Assembly: GCF_030348945.1 (NCBI RefSeq)
Contig: NZ_JAUCEN010000002.1
Span: 5,146,001-5,210,000 of the forward strand
Length of the DNA stretch: 64,000 bases
DNA from: Peribacillus sp. ACCC06369
GTDB taxonomy: Bacteria > Bacillota > Bacilli > Bacillales > DSM-1321
Direction of reading: 5' to 3'
Positions 9,399 through 18,669 of the stretch are shown here, piece after piece. The notes under the pieces are model-generated. The model did no database searches. It was not told the origin of the DNA and saw only the letters and a program-made list of their open reading frames with translations. The position numbers and the translations under genes were made by a program. Position 1 is the first letter of the stretch. Every line of letters starts with the position of its first letter.

Positions 9399-10034
9399 AT
9401 GCTCACTCAATATTTAACGGTGGCAGGTCGCGGCGAACACGAAATCATCATTGAAAAATCCCGTTTTATTTCCCACATCGCCCGAGTCGAAACCGAAGAA
9501 GCCGCACAGGCCTTTATCCAGGAGATCAAGAAAAAGCATAAAGATGCTACACATAATTGTTCTGCCTATATGATCGGGGAACAAAATCAAATCCAAAAAG
9601 CTCTCGACGATGGAGAACCGAGCGGTACAGCAGGCGTCCCTATCCTTGAAGTTCTTAAGAAAAAAGAACTGAAAGACACGGCGGTTGTGGTCACACGGTA
9701 TTTTGGCGGCATCAAACTTGGTGCTGGCGGTCTCATTCGCGCTTACAGCAAAGCGACTTCAGAAGGAATAAATACCACCGGTGTAGTCATTAGAAAATTA
9801 ATGCGGGTCATTTCGACAACCGTCGACTATACCTGGCTTGGAAAATTGGAAAACGAATTGCGATCTTCCATTTATCAAATAAAGGAAATTCAGTACCTCG
9901 ATCAGGTCAATATCCTTGTATATGTCGGGGAAACACAAAAAGAGGCATATACCGCCTGGATTACAGAGCTGACAAATGGTCAAGGCCAAATCACTGAGGA
10001 CGAAATGCTATATTTGGAACAGGAATTCACCTGA
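9399..10034 (+). CDS. yvyE: YvyE/YigZ, IMPACT family protein
   Basis: Members of this UPF0029/IMPACT family are linked to translation regulation in eukaryotes; the bacterial role is not established. The 211-residue protein has the conserved N-terminal segment SRFISHIARVET, the motif DDGEPSGTAG at 70-79 and the signature RYFGGIKLGAGGLIRAY at 100-116, followed by the DUF1949 C-terminal domain. The start has AAGGTGGA upstream. It is divergent from degS, the same position as in Bacillus subtilis. Confidence 0.95.
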   Translation: MLTQYLTVAGRGEHEIIIEKSRFISHIARVETEEAAQAFIQEIKKKHKDATHNCSAYMIGEQNQIQKALDDGEPSGTAGVPILEVLKKKELKDTAVVVTRYFGGIKLGAGGLIRAYSKATSEGINTTGVVIRKLMRVISTTVDYTWLGKLENELRSSIYQIKEIQYLDQVNILVYVGETQKEAYTAWITELTNGQGQITEDEMLYLEQEFT

Positions 10035-10208
10035 TTTCTTCCTGCATATTTTTCCTTTTTTATGCTGTAATATAATTGAAAAGAAATATTTATTTTACGA
10101 AATTATTAAATCATTGTAAAATTAGGATTAATTGACGAAATATAAACTGCAGGATTCGAAAAATAGCGATTTATGTCTGATGTTCGTTATTTAAAAGGAG
10201 AAGAAAAG

Positions 10209-11231
10209 ATGTCTAATACTAGGCGTGTCTATAAAATTAAAAAAACAAAGAAAAAAAGGCGAAAGAGACTTTGGTTATTGCTTGTTCCGCTGCTGGTACT
10301 TGGTCTGGGGGCTTCTACGTATGCTGCAACCCTGTATATGAAAGCCCAGAATGTATTCAATGATTCTTATGACCCTGTGGAAGCATCTGCAAAGCGGAGT
10401 GCAGCGATCGACCCGCTCGAAGATAATTTCTCCATTCTTTTCATAGGGATCGATGATAGTAAGGAACGTGACTTTAAAGGAAACTCACGCTCGGATGCTT
10501 TAATCTTGGCTACTTTCAATAAAGATCAAAAATCTATAAAACTATTAAGCATTCCCCGTGATTCATATGTGTACGTGCCAGCCAAAGGCGTAACCACGAA
10601 AATCAACGCGGCGCATGCTGCCGGTGGAGCAAAAGCAACGATGGACACCGTTGAGGAGTTATTCGATATCCCTGTCGATTATTATGTCCGCATGAACTTT
10701 AATGCTTTCATCGATGTCGTGGATTCATTGGACGGAATCGAAGTCGACGTACCATATGAATTGAATGAAATGGATTCAAAGGACAAGAGGAATGCCATCC
10801 ATCTTGAAAAAGGATTACAGACAGTTAATGGTGAAGAAGCATTAGCGTTTGCACGGACACGTAAAAAGGACAGTGATATCCAACGTGGTGAGCGTCAGCA
10901 AGAAGTCCTAAAAGCCATCATTGCCAAAGCAACCTCTGCTGGATCACTAACTAAATATACAGGCGTAATGGAAGCTGTCGGTGACAATATGACAACGAAC
11001 CTTCAATTCTCACAAATGAGAGGTTTCATAAAATATGTAACTACCGATAAAGGTCTCAATCTTGAAACAATCAAACTTGAAGGTCAGGATTCTACCATTG
11101 GCGGAACCTATTATTATCAGCTCAACGAAACATCAGTAGCCAACACTAAGCTGTTGCTTCAATCCCACTTGAACCTGGGACCGAATGAAGGCAATCAAAC
11201 TGAATCCGTTCAATCACAAATACAAGAATAA
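10209..11231 (+). CDS. tagU: LytR-CpsA-Psr (LCP) family glycopolymer-peptidoglycan ligase, TagU/LytR type
   Basis: LCP enzymes move wall teichoic acid or other undecaprenyl-linked polymers onto peptidoglycan outside the membrane. The 340-residue protein has a Lys/Arg-rich cytosolic N-terminus, one membrane helix at about residues 20-42, and the LCP domain with conserved acidic/arginine motifs (FIGIDDSKE, GNSRSDALILATF, LLSIPRDSYV, KINAAHAAGG, AFARTRKKDSDIQRGERQQ). The ATG at 10209 follows AAAAGGAGAAG; an upstream in-frame start lacks a site. Its place between yvyE and tagO matches lytR/tagU in Bacillus subtilis. A second LCP gene is at 30.0 kb. Confidence 0.92.
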   Translation: MSNTRRVYKIKKTKKKRRKRLWLLLVPLLVLGLGASTYAATLYMKAQNVFNDSYDPVEASAKRSAAIDPLEDNFSILFIGIDDSKERDFKGNSRSDALILATFNKDQKSIKLLSIPRDSYVYVPAKGVTTKINAAHAAGGAKATMDTVEELFDIPVDYYVRMNFNAFIDVVDSLDGIEVDVPYELNEMDSKDKRNAIHLEKGLQTVNGEEALAFARTRKKDSDIQRGERQQEVLKAIIAKATSAGSLTKYTGVMEAVGDNMTTNLQFSQMRGFIKYVTTDKGLNLETIKLEGQDSTIGGTYYYQLNETSVANTKLLLQSHLNLGPNEGNQTESVQSQIQE

Positions 11232-11274
11232 AGTGAAACCCCCACTCAGTCATGAAGTGGGGGTTTCACTTTTT
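11231..11274 (+). terminator. Rho-independent terminator of the LytR/TagU gene
   Basis: A 16-base perfect stem, AAGTGAAACCCCCACT with its complement, followed by five Ts. It starts at the last base of the stop codon. Confidence 0.9.
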
Positions 11275-11302
11275 CTTGCTTCCTCTTCAATTCTCTCATG
11301 TC

Positions 11303-11346
11303 AAAAAAAGCCTCCATCCGTTTTAAAGTAACGGATGGAGGCCTTT
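11303..11346 (-). terminator. Rho-independent terminator of tagO
   Basis: On the minus strand GCCTCCATCCGTT pairs with AACGGATGGAGGC and is followed by seven Ts, 30 bases after the tagO stop. Confidence 0.88.
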
Positions 11347-11374
11347 CTAATCTAGTAATCTATTTGCAAAGCGG

Positions 11375-12424
11375 TCATGGCTTGTTTTTAAAGTTGAGCA
11401 TCTTCAGCAACGGCTGATAGTTTGAATTGACCAAACCAATTTTCTCCACAAAAATCTCTATGATCAACAGGAGTCCAGTTACAAGGAACAAAGCTCCCCA
11501 CATCGTTGCAAATGAAAAGATTATTGCCGCTAAGCCGAAGCAGGCAGCTAAAGCGTAAATGAGCAAGACAGTCTGCTTATGAGTGAATCCCAAGTTTATC
11601 AAGCAGTGATGTAAATGGGATTTATCAGCAGCCGAGATTGGCTGTTTATTGACGACCCTGCGGATAATCGCGAAAAATGTATCCGAAATGGGCACACCCA
11701 AGATGATGATCGGTACGATCAAGGAAATCATCGTAACGTTTTTAAATCCTAGCAGGGACAGGACGGCAATGATGTAACCTAAAAATAAGGCACCTGTATC
11801 TCCCATGAAAATCTTTGCCGGATGAAAGTTAAATTTCAAAAAGCCCAGAGTGCTTCCAATCACGATCAATGCGACCATAGCAACAAACAGATCATGTTTA
11901 ATAAGGGCCATTGTTGCAATTGTCACTAATGCGATCGTTGAGACACCACCTGCGAGACCATCCAGTCCATCTATAAGGTTAATTGCATTAATGATGCCGA
12001 CAATCCACAAAATGGTGATCGGTATACTTAAAACACCAAATTCAAGTGTATCGGTAAAGAACGGCAAATTGATGAATTCCACTTCAAGACCGCCCCATAA
12101 TACGATAATGAGGGCAGCCAAAACCTGGCCCAGGAATTTGGGTGCAGCTCTTAATTCATATATATCATCAGCCATCCCGATTAGAATGATGACAAGTGCT
12201 CCCACCAGGAGCGGCAATTGTCCCCAAAAATCATTTGTAAAAAGTAAGAAGGTAATGAAAAAACTCAAAAATATAGCTAAACCGCCCATGCGCGGCATAA
12301 TTTTACTATGCACTTTTCGCTCATTCGGTTTATCGGTAGCTCCTAATTTAAAGGCCAGTTTTCCGACAAAAGGAGTCAAAAAAATGGATAATAAAAAGGC
12401 TACCAACAAGGCCCCTATTAACAT
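11375..12424 (-). CDS. tagO: Undecaprenyl-phosphate N-acetylglucosaminyl-1-phosphate transferase TagO
   Basis: TagO starts wall teichoic acid (and possibly other polymer) synthesis by transferring GlcNAc-1-phosphate from UDP-GlcNAc to undecaprenyl phosphate at the inner face of the membrane. The 349-residue polytopic protein has the MraY/WecA family motifs: RKVHSKIMPRMGG near the N-terminus, the DD pair in GMADDIYEL, INLIDGLDGLAGG and MGDTGALFLGY, and a C-terminal HLHHCLINLG motif. About ten membrane helices are expected. The ATG at 12422-12424 follows GAGGTGG with correct spacing; a start 15 bases upstream lies inside that site. Confidence 0.96.
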   Translation of the reverse strand: MLIGALLVAFLLSIFLTPFVGKLAFKLGATDKPNERKVHSKIMPRMGGLAIFLSFFITFLLFTNDFWGQLPLLVGALVIILIGMADDIYELRAAPKFLGQVLAALIIVLWGGLEVEFINLPFFTDTLEFGVLSIPITILWIVGIINAINLIDGLDGLAGGVSTIALVTIATMALIKHDLFVAMVALIVIGSTLGFLKFNFHPAKIFMGDTGALFLGYIIAVLSLLGFKNVTMISLIVPIIILGVPISDTFFAIIRRVVNKQPISAADKSHLHHCLINLGFTHKQTVLLIYALAACFGLAAIIFSFATMWGALFLVTGLLLIIEIFVEKIGLVNSNYQPLLKMLNFKNKP

Positions 12425-12500
12425 CAAGAACCACCTCATTTCAACTAAAAATCTAATACCCGTAACGATCTATAAGAAAACCTATATATAAATGCTTATT

Positions 12501-13604
12501 TTAATTTTTCATCCTCAAATAAACATTATATACGTTATTGGCTAAAATCTCTATAGAAAAGTTGTTTTTTGCAAATTTTTGTAAATCCAACCCTATCTTT
12601 GTCAGGTTTCCGGATTTTTTTGATTCTAAAGCGTTGCAGATGGCCAATTTCAGCTGATCGACATTGCCGATATCCGTAATCCAGCCCTTGCTCCCATCAG
12701 GAATCAATTGCTTTACACCGCCAACATCACTAGTGATTGCCGGCAGACCGGATCTTGCTCCTTCAAGTAGTACCAATGGAAAGCTTTCGCTTAAGGAAGT
12801 CAATAATGTGACGTCCCCCAATGGGTAGATTCTTTCCAAATCTTCACGATACCCTAAAAAGTGCACGTGATCGGATAATCCCTTTTCCGAGACCATATTT
12901 TCCAGAACAGTTCTCCTGCTCCCATCCCCAGCAAGCAACAGCTTTACATGGGGGAATTCTGATACCACTTCACTTAATGCCGCTAAGGCAAATTCATGAC
13001 CTTTCACCGGTTCAAGCCTTGCAGGCATGATGATGATGAAATCATCTGCCCCAAACCCGAAAGCATCCCTTTGAAAGGGGAAAGGCAATTCCTTTTCAAA
13101 GTCAATTCCATTTAGGATCTTTGTAATTTTGGACGAATGGATTCCCTGGTCAATCAAGTCCTGCTTAAAGCGATCGGAAACTGCCAGTATATGATCGGCA
13201 TATTGAAATGACCTTACATGTAGGCCCGTAAACAATTTTCCTTTTACACCCTGGCCTAAAAAATCATGTTGAGGTGAACTGTGAACAGTAAGAAGCCAAG
13301 GACGTTTAATGAGGCGCTTTAATAAAGCACCATATATATTCGCCCGCGGACCATGGGTATGGATGATGTCTATATTATTTAGACGGATAAAGTCCCGTAA
13401 AGGTTTCAAAATTGAAAGGTCATATTTCGAATGTTGCTTGAAAAGTTCAGTTTGTATCCCAGAGGACCTGGCCCTCCGGTAAAATTCACCATCTTCAAAT
13501 AAACCAAGCAAGCACTCCTCTTTATTCAATTGGTTCAGTAAGGACATAATATGAAACATACCGCCGCCAGTTTCATTACCAGCGTTTAAATGCAAGATTC
13601 TCAT
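12501..13604 (-). CDS. GT4-family glycosyltransferase
   Basis: This is a retaining nucleotide-sugar glycosyltransferase of the GT-B fold; the sugar and acceptor cannot be read from sequence. The 367-residue protein has an N-terminal Rossmann half (MRILHLNAGNETGGG, THGPRANIYGALL) and the C-terminal GT4 signature (IIMPARLEPVKGHEFALAA, LLLAGDGSRR, SESFPLVLLEGARSGLPAI with the E-x7-E pair). The ATG at 13602-13604 follows AAGGAG with an eight-base gap. It sits between tagO and tagA on the same strand, 18 bases after tagA, so it probably modifies or extends an undecaprenyl-linked intermediate. Confidence 0.88.
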   Translation of the reverse strand: MRILHLNAGNETGGGMFHIMSLLNQLNKEECLLGLFEDGEFYRRARSSGIQTELFKQHSKYDLSILKPLRDFIRLNNIDIIHTHGPRANIYGALLKRLIKRPWLLTVHSSPQHDFLGQGVKGKLFTGLHVRSFQYADHILAVSDRFKQDLIDQGIHSSKITKILNGIDFEKELPFPFQRDAFGFGADDFIIIMPARLEPVKGHEFALAALSEVVSEFPHVKLLLAGDGSRRTVLENMVSEKGLSDHVHFLGYREDLERIYPLGDVTLLTSLSESFPLVLLEGARSGLPAITSDVGGVKQLIPDGSKGWITDIGNVDQLKLAICNALESKKSGNLTKIGLDLQKFAKNNFSIEILANNVYNVYLRMKN

Positions 13605-13622
13605 CCAGTCCACTCCTTAAGT

Positions 13623-14366
13623 TCAGGAACGCTGCACCGTTTTCCTTAACCGTCTAACCTTGAATACGAATCTTGGCAGTGCAAGCATCCGTTTCCACCG
13701 TGAAGGTTGCTGGATCAATCGGTACAACCATTCAAGACGCATCTTCTGCCAGAAAACCGGAGCGCGGTTCACCTTTCCCGCAAGAACATCAAAGCTCCCC
13801 CCAACTCCCATGAACAACCCTTTATTAAATATCGAATAGTGTCTGGAAACCCATTTTTCCTGCCTAGGAAACCCTAATGCAGTCAAAATGATGTCAGGTT
13901 CAAGTTCCGCTATCGACTTAGCAAGCCCATCGTCCTTAATATCAATGTAACCATGGTTGTATCCCACCAACTCGAGACCCGGGTATAGCTCTTTTGCTTT
14001 ACGGGCAGCTGCTTCAATAACATGTTCTTCCGCTCCAAGCAGGTATACCTTAAGCGCTTTTTCATCAGCGACCCTAAATAATTCATTCATCAAGTCGAAT
14101 CCTGTAATCCGTTCTTGCAAAGGTTGATTTAGCCATTTAGAGGCCATAATAATACCAATGCCATCCGGAGTGATGTAATCAGCCGATTTTATGATGTCCT
14201 TATAATCCTGATGTTCATTTGCATACTCCACTATTTCTGGGTTTGCCGTAACGACAAACGTTTTTTCCTGATTCATTAATCTTGGATAGATCATTCCATT
14301 CACGAATTCATCCATATTGCTATCAATGAATGGTATGGATAGTATCTCAACAAACTTTTCTGTCAT
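13623..14366 (-). CDS. tagA: N-acetylmannosaminyltransferase TagA (wall teichoic acid linkage unit)
   Basis: TagA adds ManNAc to undecaprenyl-PP-GlcNAc, completing the disaccharide on which the polyglycerol-phosphate chain is built. The 247-residue protein belongs to the WecG/TagA/CpsF (GT26) family. It shows VTANPEIVEYA with the conserved Thr at residue 40, TPDGIGIIMASKW with the putative catalytic Asp at residue 68, and a C-terminal GVGGSFDVLAGKVNRAP and RLEWLYRLIQQP block that forms the membrane-binding appendage. It is the first gene of the minus-strand group tagA-glycosyltransferase-tagO. Confidence 0.95.
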   Translation of the reverse strand: MTEKFVEILSIPFIDSNMDEFVNGMIYPRLMNQEKTFVVTANPEIVEYANEHQDYKDIIKSADYITPDGIGIIMASKWLNQPLQERITGFDLMNELFRVADEKALKVYLLGAEEHVIEAAARKAKELYPGLELVGYNHGYIDIKDDGLAKSIAELEPDIILTALGFPRQEKWVSRHYSIFNKGLFMGVGGSFDVLAGKVNRAPVFWQKMRLEWLYRLIQQPSRWKRMLALPRFVFKVRRLRKTVQRS

Positions 14367-14478
14367 TTAACTTCAGCCTTTCATATGTACTATACATCTA
14401 AAGGGTGGGGTATTATTCAAGAAATTTTTTCATACACATAATAGAACGTGATTTTTCGATTCAAAGGTGGTTAATCAA

Positions 14479-15909
14479 TTGAATTTTTTAGACAAACAAT
14501 CATTACCCATTCTAGTCATGTGCCTGCTTGTCCCATTAGCAGTGCCTCACCCTATCGCCGGTTACATGGCAACGGCGTTGATGCTCTTTTTTATCGGTAT
14601 AAATAAAAAAAACCTGTTATTAATTCTATTCATTTACTTCCCTGCCCGTCCCTTATTGATGGAACTGAATAGCGGCTTAACCTATACAGGTGACCTGATC
14701 ATCCTCACCTTATTCGTTTCTTTGCTTATTGAAAGATTCAAGAAGAACGAATGGCATTTTTCGAACTATCATTTCACCTTGCCATTTTGGTTGTTTTGTT
14801 TAGTTGGTGCCGTAGCTGCACTCATTAACGGAGTGGGAATCCTCCCTATCGTATTTGAACTCCGGGCTTTGCTTGTTACATTCTTGCTTCTTTACATTAT
14901 CGGTGAATTAAATCTAGAAAGAAAGGATATCTTTCGCTTTTTGAAGGTAATCCTAATATTTACAATCCTTCTTTGCCTGCATGGTATATTGGAGAAAATC
15001 TTTTCGCGTACGATCCTGCTTCCCCACGCATGGGAAATGTGGAATCTTTCTCCAACAAACCGGATGAGGATTTATGGTGCACCTGCCAACCCTAATGTAT
15101 TTGCCTTATTCTTAAGCATCCAGTTATTCCTTAGTTTCTTTCTTTACCAGTCGCTGAAAAAATATAAATCCATCGTCTTTCTAGCGTCCATCATACTTTC
15201 TGGTACGTTACTGCTTACCTATTCACGGGGAACGATGATTGCATTCGGATTCGCGGCACTTGTCTTCATCATTTGGACTAGAAATAAACCATTTCTCAAA
15301 TATGCTTCAGGAGCATTAGTTCTCGGCCTGCTTCTGATTTATTACCCAGTTTTATTCGCTTCAAGTAAAGTGGAGGTATCCGCATCTGTTCCCATGGAAA
15401 ATATGGTAATTGGCAGCACACCCACTTCCGAACATGAACATGCCCTCTCCAATCGATTTTCTGAAATGTTCTCTGATAAGACTTTACACCAGAGTACGGA
15501 ATGGGGCCGGTTATATGTCCTAATCAAGGGAATTGAAATTTTCAAAGATCATCCCATAATCGGTACAGGGATGGCAACCTTCGGAGATTCTGCCACGCTT
15601 ACCTTTTCCTCACCAATCTATCAGGAATACCAAATTGGTGAAAGGATGTATTCCGATAATCAATATATCCAGATTCTCGTACAAACTGGGGTGCTTGGTT
15701 TTCTCGCGGTTCTAGCATTCATCCTTTTTACCTACCGTAAAATCATTAAATCGGGAAATGGCACTTTGACAGTGTTCACCATCTGCCTGATGTTGGCAGC
15801 TTTATTAGCAGGACTTTTTTACAATATTCTCGAAGATAAAACCTTTACACTATTTTTTTATAGTTGTTTGGGCTTCTGTATACAAAAGGACATCATTTTA
15901 AAGGATTGA
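14479..15909 (+). CDS. O-antigen ligase/polymerase-like membrane protein (Wzy_C family, TuaE-like)
   Basis: Proteins of this family polymerise or ligate undecaprenyl-linked polysaccharide repeat units outside the membrane. The roughly 476-residue protein is very hydrophobic, with about 11-12 membrane segments, and has a large extracytoplasmic loop at about residues 290-400 with the family motif GTGMATFGDS and the later SDNQYIQILVQTGVLG. I chose the TTG at 14479 because AAAGGTGG ends eight bases before it; a GTG at 14467 falls inside that site. It begins a plus-strand operon with a MurJ-type flippase (4-base gap) and a GT4 enzyme. The make-up resembles the tuaE-tuaB-tuaC part of the teichuronic acid operon. 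Confidence 0.82.
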   Translation: MNFLDKQSLPILVMCLLVPLAVPHPIAGYMATALMLFFIGINKKNLLLILFIYFPARPLLMELNSGLTYTGDLIILTLFVSLLIERFKKNEWHFSNYHFTLPFWLFCLVGAVAALINGVGILPIVFELRALLVTFLLLYIIGELNLERKDIFRFLKVILIFTILLCLHGILEKIFSRTILLPHAWEMWNLSPTNRMRIYGAPANPNVFALFLSIQLFLSFFLYQSLKKYKSIVFLASIILSGTLLLTYSRGTMIAFGFAALVFIIWTRNKPFLKYASGALVLGLLLIYYPVLFASSKVEVSASVPMENMVIGSTPTSEHEHALSNRFSEMFSDKTLHQSTEWGRLYVLIKGIEIFKDHPIIGTGMATFGDSATLTFSSPIYQEYQIGERMYSDNQYIQILVQTGVLGFLAVLAFILFTYRKIIKSGNGTLTVFTICLMLAALLAGLFYNILEDKTFTLFFYSCLGFCIQKDIILKD

Positions 15910-15913
15910 AAAT

Positions 15914-17440
15914 ATGCCTACTCTTTCACATGTAATTAAATCGGTCGGGCTCGTCACCATTATTGCAGCCGTTGGAAAAGTCCTCGGATTCGGGCGGGAA
16001 TCGATCATAGCCGCCTATTTCGGGGCATCCTCAATGGCGGATGTCTTTTTCGTGGCAAGCCTCATACCAACCATTCTATTTACGGCTCTCGGCAGCGGTC
16101 TTCAGGCCGGCGTCATCCCCATATACTTGGAAAAGAAGGCAGATAACCCTTTGAAAGCTGATGAATTCATCAGTGTTTTAGGTTCCTTTTTCATGCTGGT
16201 AGCCGGCATCATGACCATTGCCTGCATGATTTTCATAAAACCGCTCGTCATATTGGTAGCCCCCGGTTTCTCTGATTCAGAGCTTGCACTAACGGAGTCC
16301 CTGACCCGGATCATGCTGCCAAGTTTACTATTTTTCACGCTTTCATACATGGCGACGGGTGTCCTGAATGCGAATAAGCGTTTTATTCTGCCAGCACTAA
16401 CTTCAACTGCACAAAACACGGTCATTATAGCAGCCACCGTATTGCTCGCTGCTCCCTTTGGGGTTGAAGGGTTAGCTTGGGGGTTTGTGTTCGGTGCAGC
16501 CTGCCAGTTCCTTATTCAATACCCATCATTAAAGAGATACGGAATCCGGCCAATCGTCACGTTCCTGCCTCATAAACGGCAGATCGCCCAAACACTGTAC
16601 ACCTTTTACCCAATCATCATCGCCGCTTTGGCGATTCAATTGAATAGTGTCGTCGATCGGATTATTGCCACCTCGCTTGAAACCGGAAGCGTATCAGCAC
16701 TGAACTATGCGAATCGGCTGCTGTGGCTGCCATTGAGCATTGTCCTCACGCCGCTGATCACCGTATTGTATCCTTCAATCGTCGAGCGGGCACTTATAGG
16801 CTATCAATCTTTCCTTAATTTGACCTTAAAGGGGCTGAAGTCGCTTTTATTTCTAGCCATTCCTTTCATGATCGTCATGTTAATCAGCGGAAACAGCTTA
16901 ATCACTCTGGCTTTCCAACGCGGGGCTTTCGATGCTTCAGCTACCGAAACGACCTATGCGGCATTTATCTTTTATTCAGCTTGCCTCCCGTTCTTTGCAC
17001 TAAGGGATTATTTGATGAACGCCTTCTACGCCTTAAAAAAAACAAAAGTGGCCATGTATTCCTGCCTGATTGCCGTATTGCTTAATGTCCTGCTCAGTTG
17101 GATCCTATCACGTCATCTTGGAGTCGGTGGAATTGCCTTAGCCTCGGGCATTTCCATGCTCCTGCAATCACTTTACCTATTCGGCTTCCTATGGCTAAAG
17201 TCAAAAAGGGCGGACAAAGCCGCTTTCACGGATGTTTTTCAGGAAGGCAGCAAGCAGATCATCATCGGAAGCATCATTTACGGACTTGCTCTCTGGATCC
17301 ATCCGCTTACCCTAACGTTACCCATCATTATGGAATTAGTGATCATCTCGCTTCTCGTATTCGGATTATATATCGCACTATCCTTACTTTTTAAAGTAAG
17401 CAGCCTACAGACAATGAAAAGGATTAGATCACCAAAGTAA
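15914..17440 (+). CDS. MurJ/MviN-family lipid flippase
   Basis: MviN-family members of the MOP superfamily flip undecaprenyl-linked sugars across the membrane. The 508-residue protein begins with the family N-terminus (TIIAAVGKVLGFGRESIIAAYFGAS, shown here in part) and has about 14 predicted membrane helices, plus the conserved NSVVDRIIATSLETGSVSAL stretch. The canonical Bacillus lipid II flippase gene is elsewhere in the genome in relatives, so this copy, placed 4 bases after a polymerase-like gene and 24 before a glycosyltransferase, is probably dedicated to another polymer. I cannot tell its substrate. Confidence 0.87.
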   Translation: MPTLSHVIKSVGLVTIIAAVGKVLGFGRESIIAAYFGASSMADVFFVASLIPTILFTALGSGLQAGVIPIYLEKKADNPLKADEFISVLGSFFMLVAGIMTIACMIFIKPLVILVAPGFSDSELALTESLTRIMLPSLLFFTLSYMATGVLNANKRFILPALTSTAQNTVIIAATVLLAAPFGVEGLAWGFVFGAACQFLIQYPSLKRYGIRPIVTFLPHKRQIAQTLYTFYPIIIAALAIQLNSVVDRIIATSLETGSVSALNYANRLLWLPLSIVLTPLITVLYPSIVERALIGYQSFLNLTLKGLKSLLFLAIPFMIVMLISGNSLITLAFQRGAFDASATETTYAAFIFYSACLPFFALRDYLMNAFYALKKTKVAMYSCLIAVLLNVLLSWILSRHLGVGGIALASGISMLLQSLYLFGFLWLKSKRADKAAFTDVFQEGSKQIIIGSIIYGLALWIHPLTLTLPIIMELVIISLLVFGLYIALSLLFKVSSLQTMKRIRSPK

Positions 17441-17464
17441 TACATTAGAAGAAGGAGTGCCTTT

Positions 17465-18631
17465 ATGAACATTTTAATCACAACGATTTTCAACTACCCT
17501 CATGAAGGAGGGCTATCGAGTCATATCACTACGTTAAAAAAGGGTTTAATGTCGCGGGGCCATGATGTGGACATATTATCTTTCTCTCAATTGCCACCTT
17601 TCAAGAGGAAGATGCTCGCCCAGGCTCCGGGATTTTTATTAAATAAAGTAAAACAGGGGAGCGGCCAGCTTTTCAATGACAGACAACGCCAAAAATTATT
17701 GGCTTCATCTATTAAAGCCTTGAAAAAGAACTATGATGTCATTAATGCTCAAGATATTTTCGCAACGCTTGCCTCCATTGAATCCGGGATACCAACGGTG
17801 CAAACTGTCCATGGATATTATTCATTCGAGGCAGTCAGCAGGGGCGCTCTCCTTCCGGATAGTGAAGAAGATTTATTCATTCGGGAGCTTGAAAGAAAAG
17901 CCTATCGGTCTGCTGCAAAAGTTGTGACGGTCGATCAAAGGATCAAAGACTATATAAATCATTTAGCACATATAGAGGCGGACACGATTAAGAACTTCAT
18001 TGATGTGTCTGCTTTCAAACCGGAAATGGCAAAGCGGGAGCAAACTCGCCAGGATTTTCAAATCCCCCTACATAAAAAGATGCTTTTCGTTCCTAGAAGA
18101 ATGACTGAAAAGAACGGTGTCATCTATCCGCTCCTTGCTTTGCCGGAGGTACTGGAAAATCATCATGAAACGATATTGGTCTATGCAGGTACAGGAGAAC
18201 AGCGAACCCGGCTTGAGGAAACGGCAGCAAGGCTCAAAATATCCGATTCCGTACTTTTCTTGGGTTCAGTGCCTTTCGAGAAAATGCATAACCTCTATGA
18301 AGCATCGGATATCGTACTCATCCCAAGCGTTCATTCCCACGGTGTGGAAGAAGCTACATCCATATCTGCATTAGAAGCGATGAGTTGCCGCTCACCCGTC
18401 ATTGCAAGTGCAATCGGAGGTTTAAAGGAGATTCTCATTGATGGTGAAGACGGTCTGTTAGTTGAGGAAAAAAATACAGAAGCACTTGCACAAGCCATCT
18501 CCATTCTGCTTAATGACCCTACATATGCAGCAATGTTAGCTTCGAAAGCAAGATATAAAATGGAAAGCGAATACTCCCATATTACAGCTGCCGAGCGGTT
18601 TGAGAAAACGTACGGTGAAGTGCTTAACTAA
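17465..18631 (+). CDS. GT4-family glycosyltransferase
   Basis: This retaining glycosyltransferase is the last gene of the polymerase-flippase-glycosyltransferase operon. The 388-residue protein has an N-terminal GT4 half (MNILITTIFNYPHEGGLSSH, QTVHGYYSFEAV) and a C-terminal half with FVPRRMTEKNGVIYPLLAL, YAGTGEQRTRLEE and the EEATSISALEAMSCRSPVIA signature holding the two catalytic-site Glu residues. The start has AAGAAGGAGTG upstream. Donor and acceptor sugars are unknown. A bidirectional terminator follows immediately. Confidence 0.88.
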   Translation: MNILITTIFNYPHEGGLSSHITTLKKGLMSRGHDVDILSFSQLPPFKRKMLAQAPGFLLNKVKQGSGQLFNDRQRQKLLASSIKALKKNYDVINAQDIFATLASIESGIPTVQTVHGYYSFEAVSRGALLPDSEEDLFIRELERKAYRSAAKVVTVDQRIKDYINHLAHIEADTIKNFIDVSAFKPEMAKREQTRQDFQIPLHKKMLFVPRRMTEKNGVIYPLLALPEVLENHHETILVYAGTGEQRTRLEETAARLKISDSVLFLGSVPFEKMHNLYEASDIVLIPSVHSHGVEEATSISALEAMSCRSPVIASAIGGLKEILIDGEDGLLVEEKNTEALAQAISILLNDPTYAAMLASKARYKMESEYSHITAAERFEKTYGEVLN

Positions 18632-18665
18632 AAAAAGCAGACCCGAAGCTTCGGGTCTGCTTTTC
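18630..18665. terminator. Bidirectional terminator between glycosyltransferase and tagH
   Basis: A perfect palindrome built on GCAGACCCGAAG and its complement (18637-18660) is flanked by a run of A on the left and T on the right. It can end both converging transcripts. Confidence 0.9.
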
Positions 18666-18669
18666 ACTT

